Both the position numbers and the translations under genes were made by a program. The notes under the pieces are model-generated. The model had not been told where the DNA came from. It did not search any database and was given only the letters and a program-made list of their open reading frames with translations. Below, one piece after another: positions 9,851 through 22,232 of a stretch of 64,000 nt of DNA (its first letter is position 1; every line of letters starts with the position of its first letter). This DNA is from Prosapia bicincta. Lineage: Eukaryota; Arthropoda; Insecta; Hemiptera; Cercopidae. The stretch spans positions 18,142,067 to 18,206,066 of the forward strand of contig JBAIZL010000002.1 of the NCBI GenBank assembly GCA_036971475.1. The letters run 5' to 3'.

Positions 9851-10462
9851 AGTTTGCTGTTAGACCACCACCTTTGATTTTTTTTGAATACTTGAAAATA
9901 AATTCTAAACAAAAAATATTATTTAAAAAGTCAGAATCTATAAATAGTGTTTAAATTTTTAAAACTCAAACGTAGTCTACATGCTGTAAGACACATAATT
10001 GTAATCAAAGAAAATCTCCTTATAAAAGGATCCCCTATTCTAAAAAACATATTAAAATATAAAATTTTTCCAACCTAACTTCAAAAATGCAGTTCTGTAT
10101 AAAATAAGTGTTAAAGAACTGTCACACTATATTATATAACGTTTTTAGTATACTAAAATATAGTTAAAAAGTATCCAGTTAGTTGTTAATTGAATTGTCT
10201 AATAGTGGAAGCAAAGAGGTTGTGGTTTTTTAAATAGCTTTTCCCTTAAGAAACATATAATTTTGGTTTATATGCTATGCTGTATTATAACTCAATAGTA
10301 CTGCTATAATATTGATGTGGCAGGGGCCTTAGAAATTTACTGAAAATCTACAATATTAGCCTACATTTTAATTTTTTCAACTAGTTTATTTTTATAATGA
10401 CCATCTTGTCTTTAGATCTCTGCCTTAAACTACTCTTAATGATAGAGAATTTTTTAAAAAAA
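9851..10462. other. AT-rich noncoding DNA
   Basis: No gene and no clear repeat boundaries. The segment near 10140-10175 shares the TATAGTTAAAAAGTATCC block with 5265, part of an old dispersed repeat. Confidence 0.5.
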
Positions 10463-10521
10463 TTATCCTTTGTGTTGGCATCTCTTAAACCAGTTCTGCT
10501 GTTTCATGCTTATATATGTGT

Positions 10522-10552
<31 letters not shown>

Positions 10553-11640
10553 GGTTAATCCAGATGTATATTCAGCAGTACTTTGCCATCGTTGTAGTAT
10601 TGTTGCATCTTCCTTGTTATTGATGTTCATTTCTTTATGTCTTAATAAAATAGGTTGTCTATCTTTAGTATCAACATCCACATCTTCGGAAATGAAGTCC
10701 AAATGAAAATTTAAACCTTCAAACTCATAGAATAGACTAAATATTGTTACTTTTACAGCAATTTTCAACAATAGATTTGAAATTACATAGCTTATTCTTT
10801 CGCGACCATTGAGTTTTTAACTTGCGTTTTGTCACACCTGAGTTTGTAGCATATAGAGAACCTAACATTTACAAACTCAATAAATATAACAAACATTTTC
10901 ATTTAAAACTCATTTATTGAGTACAAATTACCAAGAAGTATATAAAATACAAATTTCAAGGCAACTTACAACAAAAATTTTTTTAAATTGTGTTGCAGAA
11001 AATGTTAATTTTGTTTTTAGGCATCATTTTGATTTTCTTTGTAGGACACCATACAAATTGACATTTGTGATCTAGTATTCTCACAACACAAAGATCTGTT
11101 ACATTCATTGCATCGCTGTTTTGTAAAATGGTTCTTTCATGAAAAATATATTTTTCAACAATCAAGAATTGTTTTTTTTTGTTTTGTTCTTTAATGATGA
11201 TTTAACATCAGACAACTTATTAAATACATTTTCTTCGCTTGTGTTTAATTTCTTTAATTGTTTTGTAATTTCTTTAATTTGTGGATATGCCATTTCATAA
11301 ACTTATCTATATGTACATAAAACATTAAAGTGGTTATCTGCACAGCAGTGTTGGATGGAGACTGGTGTAGAAATACCAGTGTTAAGAAAATTTCCTGCTT
11401 TCTTAGCCAGGTTAGGTAAATCAGCATTGATCATATCTGATGTTATTTCATGCTCATCGTCATCAGTAAACTGCTCAGTATCAATGTTTTTCATGCCTCT
11501 CTAACATAATCGATTACTTGAATCAGCATCATCATTTCTCAGAATGTACTTATCACCTATATCCTCTTCTTCAGTTCATTTCATAAATCTTTTTTTAGAA
11601 GCTGGTGAATCTGTGGTGAAATCATTTTAAAATCTGTATA
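10463..11640 (-). pseudogene. Unrecognised, possibly decayed coding sequence
   Basis: Three minus-strand open segments (10771-10463, 11165-10983, 11494-11303) lie close together and have a protein-like composition, with charged stretches such as TEQFTDDDEHEITSDM and LRHKEMNINNKEDATILQRW. If the stop after residue 63 of the 11494 segment is ignored, the frame continues for about 55 further codons (VYEMAYPQIKEITKQLKKL), which suggests a decayed ORF. The 10463 end runs into a (TA)n tract. I recognise no domain. It may be a dead transposon gene or chance frames in AT-rich DNA. Confidence 0.2.
10524..10551. repeat. (TA)n microsatellite
   Basis: A short TA run that interrupts the minus-strand open segment. 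Confidence 0.9.
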
Positions 11641-14440
11641 ACACTAGTCAAGTACAAAATCAAAGTATTTAACCAAATAAAATACACCAAATTTATAAAG
11701 AGAATATTTATGTTTATCATACAATACAAAAATAAAATATTTACAATTTGCATAGAACTAAATTTTAATAAAACAAGGCAACACTACGTGCACAAGAAAA
11801 CAATTTATGAAACATGTCATGTTTTTAGGACGTCAATAATATTCCCTGTAACAAGAACGGGCTAGGACAGTACTAACTGAAAAGTGGCCCAAGACTTTAC
11901 TCCCTTCTTATACCTCTTCAAGACGCTTAGTCATCACCAAAAAATAAATTTTTAAATTACGTCAACGACACTTAGCTAGGTCATCAATACTCTTAAGATT
12001 TAAAAAAATGCTTTACACTAATGTTCTTTGTTAGGGCTCACCAACAGCTCGGACTAAAGGCAATCCAAGACATTTTCACCAACTTTCATTTCTTTCTTAA
12101 AATTTCTGTCTTTGGAGAGTTTTCTAATTGTTCAGACCTATCGACACCCTCTCTTAGTTTTAAAGTGATAAGGACATTCGTTACAGCTGTAATTAAAAAT
12201 TTTTCCTTCTGTTAAAGCTTTCAGAAATTTTGTCATCAAACCTGTATTGATATGAAAAGGTGAAAGAAGTACTGTATTTCAATCTTCAAGAGGTTTTTTG
12301 AGTACATTTTCTATTTCAGGTTCTAATAAAGCTTGTAATCAAAATGTAGCAATCATTTTGTTCTCAATAATTATTACTCTCTGCTATCCCACTTCCTGCG
12401 TGAACTTGCATTGCTATTCCAGGATGATTTATATTACTTTCAGACCACCACACATAATACACTGACGAGCCTTGTACTTATTTTGAGATATGCAATGCTT
12501 TGAGTATGACTTTTCCAAAGATTACTTTATCATTAGGAGTGGTTCTAATTAGATTTGATTAACCTCATAAAATTAAGTATATATGTAATGAAATTAAAAT
12601 TTAGGCTAAGTTTTGGCAATTTCCATTAAAGTTTTAGGAGTCAATGGAACCATGCCTCTTTCTCACACCTTTCACTGGTTAGCTATAATGTTACATAGTA
12701 ATCAAAAATAATATTACACTTGTTTGTATTTCTATAAAAACCTCAAAATGTACAACACAAAAACTGCAAAAATAATATATAATAATATATGTTATAAAAG
12801 AAGTTGCTTGGTGTAATCATCTTGAATTCGCTGATTAGAAAATGATGATTGACTTTTCTATGTTATAAGAAAAAAATCTATTCAAATCTCTCATAAAGTC
12901 TCATATTTTCGGTAATCTTTGACATAATGTATAACTTTGTCAAATTGTCATAATGTATATAATTGAAATTGCAATTTGCAAAAAAATTGATAAAATTGAA
13001 AATGTTGTCATTTTTGAGACCTACAAAAATTTATTGGACCCAATCACCCAAACATAATACACAAAAAAAAGCTGGCCAGTGTTATTGAGTGGTTCAGTTA
13101 AGTTCCAAACTTATTATAATAATAAGACTGAATTTTATTAATCATATTCTAATGGTTCTTATATCTGATGCCTACAATTATTAATGAAATATTGGTCTCA
13201 GTAATATTGACCCAGTGTTACTTATGTATTTATGTTAGTTGAAACAATAAGTAGATTGACATTTTGTTTACTATAGAATCCATCCAAATACATCTACTCA
13301 GTGTTGTGAACTGTGGCATATTTTTACAAAATAATTATTGTAACTTTAAGGCATTGTAAGTATGTTATCTTCTAAATTGTTAGATTTGATTCAAACACAT
13401 AAAACTCCTATTGTGTAGAAGCAATGGATGTACAGCAATGATCATACAGGATTTATGATAGCAAAAAATGAACATTCAATTATTTGTAGATGGGTAGGAT
13501 TTCCTAACGTACATTTAAGAATCAGTTCCACTCAATCTAAATATTTCTAATTATTTTCCTATCTACTCTGTTCCTTCTGCCCAAGCTGTCATTTGGAGTC
13601 GACCAAATGAGTTCGTTTAGTGAAAATTTTCAACCCTTAATTCAGATATTGATTATGGCTTTATGTTGATGGCTTTAAATCCCATTTATGCCAAAATAAA
13701 CTAATGAAACTGAATCAGCTGTAATTCCCTTTTCAATCATCTGTGCTGACTTTTGAATGTTCTTGGGTATATTTGTTGACGTGTTTCATTTGAGTTTAGT
13801 TTTTGGTAACATAGTGCTGACTACTGTAAAGAGAAATTTTATTGTAGAAGATTATTTTTACTCATTTGGAATTAAACATGTGGGTGGTCCAAGTTTTTCA
13901 TACGCTGCATTATGTTTCAAAAACAATTTCACAAAAACTCGCTTGGTAACAGTGTGATTATTAGTGTTGTTGAAAATGTTTACCAATCAGGTAGTTTTTT
14001 AACTCAGTGAAATGACTTTTCAGGTCACTTTTTTATTGTCTGTACCATGGAAGAGTGTTGCAGGAATTGTTACAGGTACTGAAATTAACTTTTTTATACT
14101 GAATTCAAGCTAGACGCTGGTGAGAAGAATGTTCTAATCTTACAAGTGTTTCACTACATTTTATTTTGGCACATACGGTAAATACACTCACACACAGACG
14201 TCAAAGATTCGGCAAAATTACCTATATTTGGAGAAGGGGCTCTATGAGTCATGGTGGTGATATGGCAGTCAAAGGAGTATCAATCAGTAGCAGTCTGTGT
14301 GCCATTTTCAGTAGTCACAATGCGTGGCATGGTAAGCATCGTTCATTTGTTGGGGGGGAGGTGTATATTTGTAATGATGTGTCTTCGAATATTGAGTCTT
14401 TGCATTTGGCCTGGACTTGGTCAACATGTTTCTGTTCAAG
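11641..14440. other. Noncoding DNA with stop-ridden frames
   Basis: No intact gene. The minus strand between about 12480 and 12030 gives short open pieces such as YYVWWSESNINHPGIAMQVH broken by stops. These look like transposon decay but match no family I can name. The motif TGTAATCATCTTGAATTC near 12815 recurs at 32698. Frames at 12021, 13757, 14166 and 14251 show no family signature. Confidence 0.4.
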
Positions 14441-14444
14441 GTAG

Positions 14445-15335
14445 GAAAACTGTTCATATTTGGGTATCAAACTTTAGAGCAACAGATTCTCCAACAAAAA
14501 AAATCACCTACCCCATTCTGGATGGTAACAATACCAGAAAAGGTGTGTGAGAGCCTTCATCCAGTAATCTCCAAAGCGTTCAGGACTTAAGCATGTAGCT
14601 GCCCTGAAATTGTCTGATAAGAGATTAAGGGGAATCCTGCAATGAGATCCTCATGTGCACCGATTCAAAAGGGTGGTTATACAAAAATTAAATGAGGGAG
14701 GTTTTGAAACTATGTGTGAGGACATTCTTCACAACATTCCCCTTGAGGCTTTTTGCTTTTGTATGATATGACCCCACAAATACTTGTCATAGTTGTTGAT
14801 ACTGGGTAGCATAAAACCCCCATGAACTTCACTAGCGATCAATTTACAACACTTGAGTGACAGATTAGTTCACCATTTCTGGATTTGGAGTATGGAGTCT
14901 TATTTTTGAATAATATGCACTATTATGCTTTCTTCGAATTACTACTGCCATATGATCAAGACCTTTCTCTGAACTAAGTTAAAAAAGTTTGTCAGGGACC
15001 ATGAAGGCAGAGAATCTGGTTCCAACAAGACAGTGCTACAGTTTATACTTCACTTCTAGTAATTTTGAGAAAGTTCATTCCTGAATGTCTGCTTTATTTG
15101 TGAGGACACATTGTTTAAGTCTCAAGGTCACCCCATTTATTACCTTGAGAATTTTTTTTTGGGCACACTTGAAAGTTCAAGTGTACAAACATCACTCCGC
15201 AAATTCTGTAAGCAACGGCGCCATCTCTATGGCATTGTCCACGAAAAACTCTGGAAAACCTCCAAGAAAGGTATGAATGTGTCAACAATAGAAAAAAACC
15301 TTTTGCCAGGCATAATTTTTAAAATCGAATCATCT
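14445..15335 (+). pseudogene. Dead mariner-type (IS630/Tc1-mariner superfamily) transposase
   Basis: Conserved blocks appear in order but in shifting frames. The helix-turn-helix linker HIWVSNFRATDSPTKK is near 14450-14500. SPKRSGLKHVAALKLSDKRL with an in-frame stop just upstream follows near 14555-14630. The catalytic-Asp block QDSATVYTSLLVILRKFIP has its Asp codon at 15029-15031. VSRSPHLLP, stop, EFFFWAHLKVQVYKHH (15120-15190) corresponds to the usual PRSPDLTPCDFFLWGYLK block. GIIFKI near 15310 is the C-terminus. Several stops and frameshifts, and the damaged third catalytic block, make it inactive. The terminal inverted repeats were not located. Confidence 0.75.
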
Positions 15336-17565
15336 ATAATGACATAGTATTCGTTGGTCACAATTAAAAGTATTATTTCTGTATCTTCTTGGGTTTGTTT
15401 ATAACTGGTTTGAAATATAAGAGGTCTTTTTGCTGAACCTGTATTTTTAACTTACTGTGAGTCACACATAGCCCCCAAAAACTCTAGGAATGAAAACAGT
15501 GATAAGAATGATGAGGAAGAGTGAAACCAATCACTGTAGTTCATGCAAAAACACATCTACAGTTGATTTTTACAGAAGATTTTACACTATGGAACGAATT
15601 AAAAATTAGTATTTTTCAAGACATTTTAATTCAATTTTTACTTAAAACTCCTAATATTGTTGGTAATCACACAGCAATCAATTTGAAAATGTCACAAAAT
15701 AATATACTTGTAATTCTAAAAACAATGATCGTAGTTTGAGCTCATAATATACATGAGAAACAAAATGACAGTGGAGGAGAAACAAAATATACTTTAAAAC
15801 TCATCAGGATTTTCCATTTTACATATATCTGTGAAACTATTATACATCGTATAAGATTTTAAAAACAAAACTTTTTTATACAAATGTAAGTTTAAAAGCA
15901 TAAGTAAAAGAGTCTTCTGTTTTATTACGAAGCTTGAAGTAATAAAATAAAGTTATATTACAACTTAGTAGCTATATAGTGTTCATTTAGGATAGATTTG
16001 GCAATAAAAAACACAAAATCAAGTATTAGCATGCTAATAATAGGTCACCTCGACATATGTACAGATTCATAAATAAAATAGAATTTTAACAGCTATATTA
16101 TGGTTTGTATCACTTGAAATCGCTTGTTTCTTGGATAATTATCTGCATCCTAGACAGTCGAGTTTATATAACTTCGGTATGATGATGCAGAAAATCTTCA
16201 GGAGCATAGAAAAAATAATAAAACGTAGTGATGACAATCCAAAAATTTAGAGTTTTGAAAAATAGACAAAAATAATTTCATTTACCAATAATGTAGCAAA
16301 ATACTACATTCGGTTTGAGATGGTGATAGGACAAATAGTGTCTCTATAGGTATGTCATGTTTTAAATGTAACGTAAATACACATATATTAATGTTGTTAA
16401 AACCATTAAAATCTATACAAGTTTATTAAAATATATTAATAATATTTAAACTTGTGTTTGTATATTAATCATAATTTCATAACTAGTACTTTTTTAATTG
16501 CAATACAACCATTAGAAACTAAAGATGTTTATGTAATTTAATGGAAACGTTTTCTTAATAACATTTCGAACGTATTCATAGCAGTGAATATGTAAATTCT
16601 GTCAATTTAACTCATGGTCCGGCTTGAAAATATCAAGTTATTTGTGCAGTTTCATCCATTAATGCTTCATCCAAATATGTACACAACTGTGTAACGCCTA
16701 CATTTCCTGAATATACTACCCACAGAAGTATATTTAACAACGGTCACCTAGATTCCAAATGAAGGCGCTAGTGTTTTTTATTTGCCAAGGAGTTACATTT
16801 GTACGATTCTCTTCCTTGTCTGTGTAGGTGTGTGTTATTGTTACTTCAGTTTTATATTTAGAGAATTCACTTTTACTGAAAGTGTTTCTTCACTAAGGCT
16901 GCAAGTATTCTGAAGATACGTATTTTCTTTGGTAATTTTCCGAAGCAAATTGGAACAGCACCTACGCAGTGTTACTGTCCGTATGACAACCTTCACGCTG
17001 TTACCGGCTACATACCATAACCCGTAATCTTTAAGAGGCAAAATAATTTACTTGATTCAACTCAAACTCGCATATACATACCCTAACTCGTATCACGTGG
17101 GCCAAACAATCGTACTTTCTACCATAATTCTCGAATTCGTTTTAGCATTCATTCGACATGGAATAATTTTACTAATTTGTTCAATAAAATTGTGTTTAGT
17201 AAAATTTTCGTCAACTTTTTTGTGTTGAAAGTTTGACCAAAACTGCTAGAGATGCACCCAAGATACAATGATAGAACAGGGCCAGAGCGCTACGTGGGGA
17301 ATGTCGCGTTTACCTACTGACGTTTATAAAACAAAACCGTGTCTTCCGTTGCGGGCTCGTTTTGGAAAGACTCCATTTAAGTTTGGAAAACGGAGTCATT
17401 CTGAAACGCGTCAGCAAAGGAGAATAATGTAATGTTAGGAAAGGCAGGAAAATGTTCTCTAATATGTACAAATATTCCTAACAGAAGTAAGAATTTTAAA
17501 ACCGTCTCTTTTATTTCAATTTCTTCTATTAGCTCACATTGTACAAATTTCCAATCGTTGATAAC
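15336..17565. other. AT-rich noncoding DNA
   Basis: No gene. A diverged copy of the GATGCAGAAAATC repeat lies at about 16185-16250, and GATAGATTTGGC near 15995 repeats a block from 5290. The 66-codon minus frame at 16841-17041 has no family signature. Confidence 0.5.
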
Positions 17566-17569
17566 ATAC

Positions 17570-17772
17570 ATTTTTATTCATCCACTCATGTTCAAAACAT
17601 TTTTTAAACCCTTTAGTGGATGACAATTTATGATAATAAAGACTTTTCAAATATTTATTTATTAATTACATTTTTTTAATTGATTTCTCAGTTGGAGTCA
17701 AACTAATGACTATTGGTTTAAAATTCAGCTCTTTGGCACTGAGCCAACTTTCTCATAGCTAGAAATTTTTTA
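17570..17772 (-). mobile_element. tRNA-headed SINE of the shared-tail family
   Basis: On the minus strand the head has box A TTGGCTCAGTGC (complement of about 17737-17748) and box B AGTTTGACTCC (complement of about 17695-17705). The tail continues to lower coordinates with GTCATCCACTAAAGGGTTTA and GAACATGAGTGGATGAATAA. Confidence 0.65.
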
Positions 17773-18675
17773 CTTAAAAATATAAATGAAATTATAAGGG
17801 AAAGGTTCCTTGAATAATGAAGCATTATTTATGGCCCTACACTGTGCATAAACACTGAATTTGAGAAAATATTCGGTTGTAGGGTTTTGGGTAAACCTGA
17901 CAAAAGTTGGATAAGTTTTTGTTAAAAGTGTATAATAAATTTATTAATATTGCTACTTTGTTTATTGTCATTGTGTTCAAGTAAATGAAGTTTCCAGACT
18001 TTGAAATCATTGCGTGCTCTACTGTTTTTATACGTGATACACCCCTTGCCCTGTGTGGTACGAAGGGTTGCTATATACGTGTATTCCCCTTTCTTAGGAG
18101 ACACACTTGTAGCAAAGCTTACAGCAACAACCGGCAGGTGGCTGATATTGCTCGTCTGACCCGAACTGTTTCAGCTTACTCCAACATTCAACCTACTTGT
18201 GTTTCATAACCACCAGGAAGTGATAAATAGGTGAGCTATAAACCAAACCGGCGTTATCAGCTGATGTCATGCAAGTGGGTTACTCGGGCGGCTGGATGTG
18301 GGCCATACGTTCAGCCATGCTTTTAGTAAGACCGCAGCGCCAAATTTATATATGTGTACCGTATATCCCTTCAGCTAGGGGCGCATCTAGGAGATTCTTA
18401 AAGAGGGAGGCGCACGATAAAAATGTTCCCATTAAAAAATTAAGGGTTTAAAAATTTAACTTGAAATTTTTTTTAATAATATTTTTATTATTTGAAAACA
18501 AAACTGTTATGGTTTTAAGAATAAATTTTAAAAAAATATAAGCTTAAAATTATTTGACTCAGATTATTCTACAAAACGAAATGCATTATTCTTTATTTTA
18601 AATAATATTAAATATATTAATAAATATTTCGTCATTATCGTTAATGTCGATTATCTAACCGCGATGAACATTAAA
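17773..18675. other. Noncoding DNA
   Basis: Slightly GC-richer around 18000-18400 but with no splice-bounded or family-recognisable coding sequence. Frames at 17922, 17985 and 18269 are unsupported. Confidence 0.45.
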
Positions 18676-19795
18676 GACAGCAAGGCTTGTCAATCGATTT
18701 CCGTCATCCTCGGTCCTTTCCAAAGAATCTTCCCTTATCCTCAATCTCAACCAATAGATTTCCCGTCTTTCTCGCCTTCGTCCAATCTATTTTCTGTCAT
18801 CCTCGATCTCGCCTAATCGATCTTCCGTCATCCCCTCTCTCGTCAAATCTATCTTTTTTTTCATCTTCTGTCTCGAACAGTTGATCTTAAGTCATCATCT
18901 ACTCGTTCTTTCGATCTTCCGTCATCATCTACTCGTTCTTTCGATCTTCCGTCATTATCTACTCGTTCTTTCGATCTTCCGTCATCATCTACACGTCCAT
19001 TTGATCTTCTGTCATCATCTACTCGTCCAATTGATCTTCCGTCATCATCTACTCGTCCAATCGATCTTCCGTCATCATATATTCGTCCATTCGATCTTCT
19101 GTCATCCCGTCTTTCGTCCAATCTATCTTATTTTATCTTATGTCTCGACCAGTTGATCTTACGTCATCATCTACTCGTCCAATTGATCTTCTGTCATCAT
19201 CTACTCGTCTAATCTATCTTCCGTCATCATATATTCGTCCATTCGATCTTCTGTCATCCCGTCTTTCGTCCAATCTATCTTATTTTATCTTCTGTCTTGA
19301 CCACTTGATCTTAGGTCATCATTTATCTCGCCCAGTCGATCTTCCGTCATCCCCTCTCTCGTCAAATCTATATTTTTTCATCTTCTGTTTCCACCAGTCG
19401 ATCTTAAACGTCTTCATCTACTCGACCAGTTGATCTTACGTCATCATTTATCTCGCCCAATCTATCTTATTTTATCTTCTGTCTTGACCACTTGATCTTA
19501 GGTCATCATTTATCTCGCCCAATCGATCTTCCGTCATCCCCTCTCTCGTCAAATCTATATTTTTTCATCTTCTGTTTCCACTAGTCGATCTTAAACGTCT
19601 TCATCTACTCGACCAGTTGATCTTACGTCATCATTTATCTCGCCCAATCTATCTTATTTTATCTTCTGTCTCAACCAGTTGATCTTACATCATCATTTAT
19701 CTCGCCCAATCGATTTTCCTTCACCTCGAACTCGTAGAATATATTTTCCGTCATTTCGATCTCGTCCAAACGATCTTCAGTATCAAAACTAGAAC
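18676..19795. repeat. 30-bp minisatellite with 187-bp higher-order unit
   Basis: The basic unit is about 30 bp, close to CGATCTTCCGTCATCATCTA plus CTCGTCCAAT, cleanest at 18891-19080. From about 19296 onward a longer unit repeats every 187 bp (CTTGACCACTTGATCTTA starts at 19296 and 19483; a variant starts at 19670). Both strands have long frames (18861-19121 minus, 18881-19156 and 19140-19433 plus) with a 10-residue period such as DDGRSIGRVD, because 30 is divisible by three. They are not accepted as genes. Confidence 0.9.
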
Positions 19796-19929
19796 TAACT
19801 ATCTTTTAAAATCGAAGAACAATATTTAACGCATTTCTTGTATTTTTCATATTTAAATCTTTAAGGATTACATATGTATTAAACTTTAAATGTAAATATT
19901 TAATTTAGTGTAGGCCTAATTGTGTATGG

Positions 19930-19930
19930 T

Positions 19931-19969
<39 letters not shown>

Positions 19970-20036
19970 TGGGTGTGTGTGAGAAAATTGTGTGTGTGTG
20001 TGTGTATGCATGCGCGTGCGTGCGCGTAAGAGAGAG
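19930..20036. repeat. Compound (GT)n/(GA)n microsatellite
   Basis: Alternating GT and GA runs with a GC-richer TGCGCGTGCGTGCGCG stretch near 20011-20026. Confidence 0.9.
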
Positions 20037-20039
20037 AGG

Positions 20040-20924
20040 TATGTTTATTCCTAATAGTTCATTTCATTTGTAGCTAGGTAACAAATATAATAAAGCTTTC
20101 GCAGTAAAGACGGTTGCTTATGAATGAAACTGTACCAAGAATCTTTTAAAGTTGTTAGTTGTTTTACAATATTATGATTACATAACTCGCATGTTGCAGT
20201 TACTGTGTTATCGAACTACAACTAATAGTTTTATTATAAGTTGTCCCTTGATAAAGCCCGCATAAAGCGAAACCGTCTGTGTTGTAAACTTCATAAGTTT
20301 TCTGAAAACGTGCTGCGTTTTATTTATTTATTTGTGTTCACTTCCAGTGTGGTGTTAGTACAAATCTGTTTTGTGCCTTCTAGATTGAAGCATATCCCCC
20401 TATTTGTACTGAGATTCCCCGAAACGGGGTTACAAAGTACTTTCTCTGCGAGGTCAACAGTCAGCCGGGCCTAACAGCGTTCGGCCGTCACTTATCTCTG
20501 ATAAATGCAATTGTTTGACAAATGAAGCAGTGACGTCACTGAAGATGGCCGTACCCAGTTTGACACACAGATACATTATGTTAATGTCATCTGTGCTCTG
20601 CTCTTATCTACCAGAGTTATGCATCATTTAGTAAGTTACGAGAACACTTCGCATTCCACAGCGTTGGACGTGCGCACGAGCGCGCGCGCGTTCTGCTGCT
20701 ACAAACACGTGTAGTAATAGCGTTGAATATCGAGCTTTACGTATCCGAAAATTGATACTTAGAGCTTGTTGCACGACAAAGGCCTGTGACTAGTTGACTG
20801 GCAGCAGATTCTAACTGAATAAAATGTCCGGCGGCAATTAAAATATTTCTGAAGGCTACCGAAGTTTAAGCGATTTTGCGAAAGTAGCATTTTCCACGCA
20901 CTTTTCTCTACGAAATTAAATATA
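20040..20924. other. GC-richer noncoding segment
   Basis: CpG-rich relative to its surroundings, with ACGAGCGCGCGCGCG near 20675-20690 and a cAMP-response-like TGACGTCA palindrome at 20531-20538. It could be a promoter or enhancer, but no first exon was found. The 77-codon frame at 20241 has no recognisable domain. Confidence 0.35.
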
Positions 20925-21337
20925 ATTACAAATTTGGTATTTTGACGATAAACAAAACAAGTATTATATTTTTAAAAAATGTTTTAAAATTAATTCCCAA
21001 TTAGGTCATCAAAATTTGAATTATTTTTTAATAAATAATTACAAGTAATATAATTAAAGTAAAAATAGCCCATCAATAGCTATTTTATGAAATCATAGAT
21101 TGTCACGTATTTCAGGCCAAATGGGACGAAATAATTATACAGCATACCTTGCCCCTTTTGTGTAAAGTTTTTCTCCCATATAAAACTAAAATAATTCCTT
21201 ACATTTAATTAATGCATTATTTGGAAAAATTGTATTAACATCAAATGACATCCACTACAGTTTAACAAAAATGTATTTAAACTTGAGTGGATAAACAAAA
21301 AGTATTTTTTATTAATGATTGAAAATTGATCAAGTTG

Positions 21338-21338
<1 letters not shown>

Positions 21339-21401
<63 letters not shown>
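21339..21401. repeat. (TA)n microsatellite
   Basis: An expanded TA tract within the shared-tail element, directly followed by palindrome 1. Confidence 0.95.
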
Positions 21402-21404
<3 letters not shown>

Positions 21405-21515
21405 GTTAATATATTACTATGTAAGTAATTTTATCCACCATTAAGTGCAATAATTTTACCTTGAGTGCACTTAATGGTGGATAAAATTACTTACATAGTA
21501 ATATATTAACTTCAT
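21400..21515. mobile_element. 116-bp perfect foldback (palindrome 1)
   Basis: The 50-bp arms appear identical in inverted orientation (ATGAAGTTAATATATTACTA to CCACCATTAAGTGCA and back), with a spacer of about 16 bp, ATAATTTTACCTTGAG. A related half copy continues into different sequence at 38551. Confidence 0.8.
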
Positions 21516-21559
21516 AAAGTCAGTGCAACGGAAAAACAATGGATAACGTTAAATATCAA

Positions 21560-21561
<2 letters not shown>

Positions 21562-21604
<43 letters not shown>
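21562..21604. repeat. (TA)n microsatellite
   Basis: A TA tract between palindromes 1 and 2. Confidence 0.95.
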
Positions 21605-21610
<6 letters not shown>

Positions 21611-22150
21611 CAAAATAGGTTATTCAAATACAAGAATATTTATTAATTTATATCCAAAGCTTTTCGTTGGTAAACAGTACCAACATCATCAGGAATGAAA
21701 ATTACAAAAATGTAAGCTATAGGCCTAAAACATATGTTAAATTAGAAATAGAATTTATACAAATTGCCAAATTTATTTTGTTGTTGTAACATTATAGACA
21801 TTGAATATAGTATCAAATTTAGAATGTATTTGTATTTGTTCTTTTATTAATTTGTTATTATTATTGTATTTATATATTTCAAATAATAACAAATTAATAA
21901 AAGAACAAATACAAATACATTCTAAATTTGATACTATATTCAATGTCTATAATGTTACAGCAACAAAATAAATTTGGCAATTTGTATAAATTTAGCAACA
22001 ATTCTATTTCTAATTTAACATATGTTTTAGGCCTATAGCTTACATTATTGTAATTTTCATTCCTGATGATGTTGGTATTGTTTACCAACGAAATGCTTTG
22101 GATATAAATTAATAAATATTCTTGTATTTGAATAACATATGTTGTTTTAA
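21605..22150. mobile_element. 0.55-kb foldback (palindrome 2) with ribozyme-like motif in each arm
   Basis: The arms are about 250 bp and nearly identical around a spacer of about 19 bp at 21863-21881. They run from GTTATTCAAATACAAGAATA through CTATAGGCCTAAAACATATG to ATTCTAAATTTGATACTATA and back. Each arm contains CTGATGA, a short hairpin GTTGGTA/TACCAAC, then GAAA (right arm 22063-22093; left arm, minus strand, 21692-21662). That order is like the core of hammerhead ribozymes found in PLE termini. No protein is encoded. I infer a tail-to-tail dimer of a retroelement end. Confidence 0.75.
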
Positions 22151-22169
22151 ATTATTAAACAAGAAAACG

Positions 22170-22171
<2 letters not shown>

Positions 22172-22228
<57 letters not shown>

Positions 22229-22232
22229 TACA
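22172..22232. repeat. (TA)n(CA)n microsatellite
   Basis: A TA run that passes into CA repeats, just before the final block of the shared-tail element. Confidence 0.95.

Noticed and set aside
14166..14550. 92- and 99-codon ORFs as genes
   Set aside because: The 3' part of one frame is the helix-turn-helix linker of the dead mariner; the rest has no recognisable motif.
18861..19433. Repeat-containing ORFs on both strands as a secreted repeat protein
   Set aside because: They are open on both strands because the unit is 30 bp; no start context or flanking domain.
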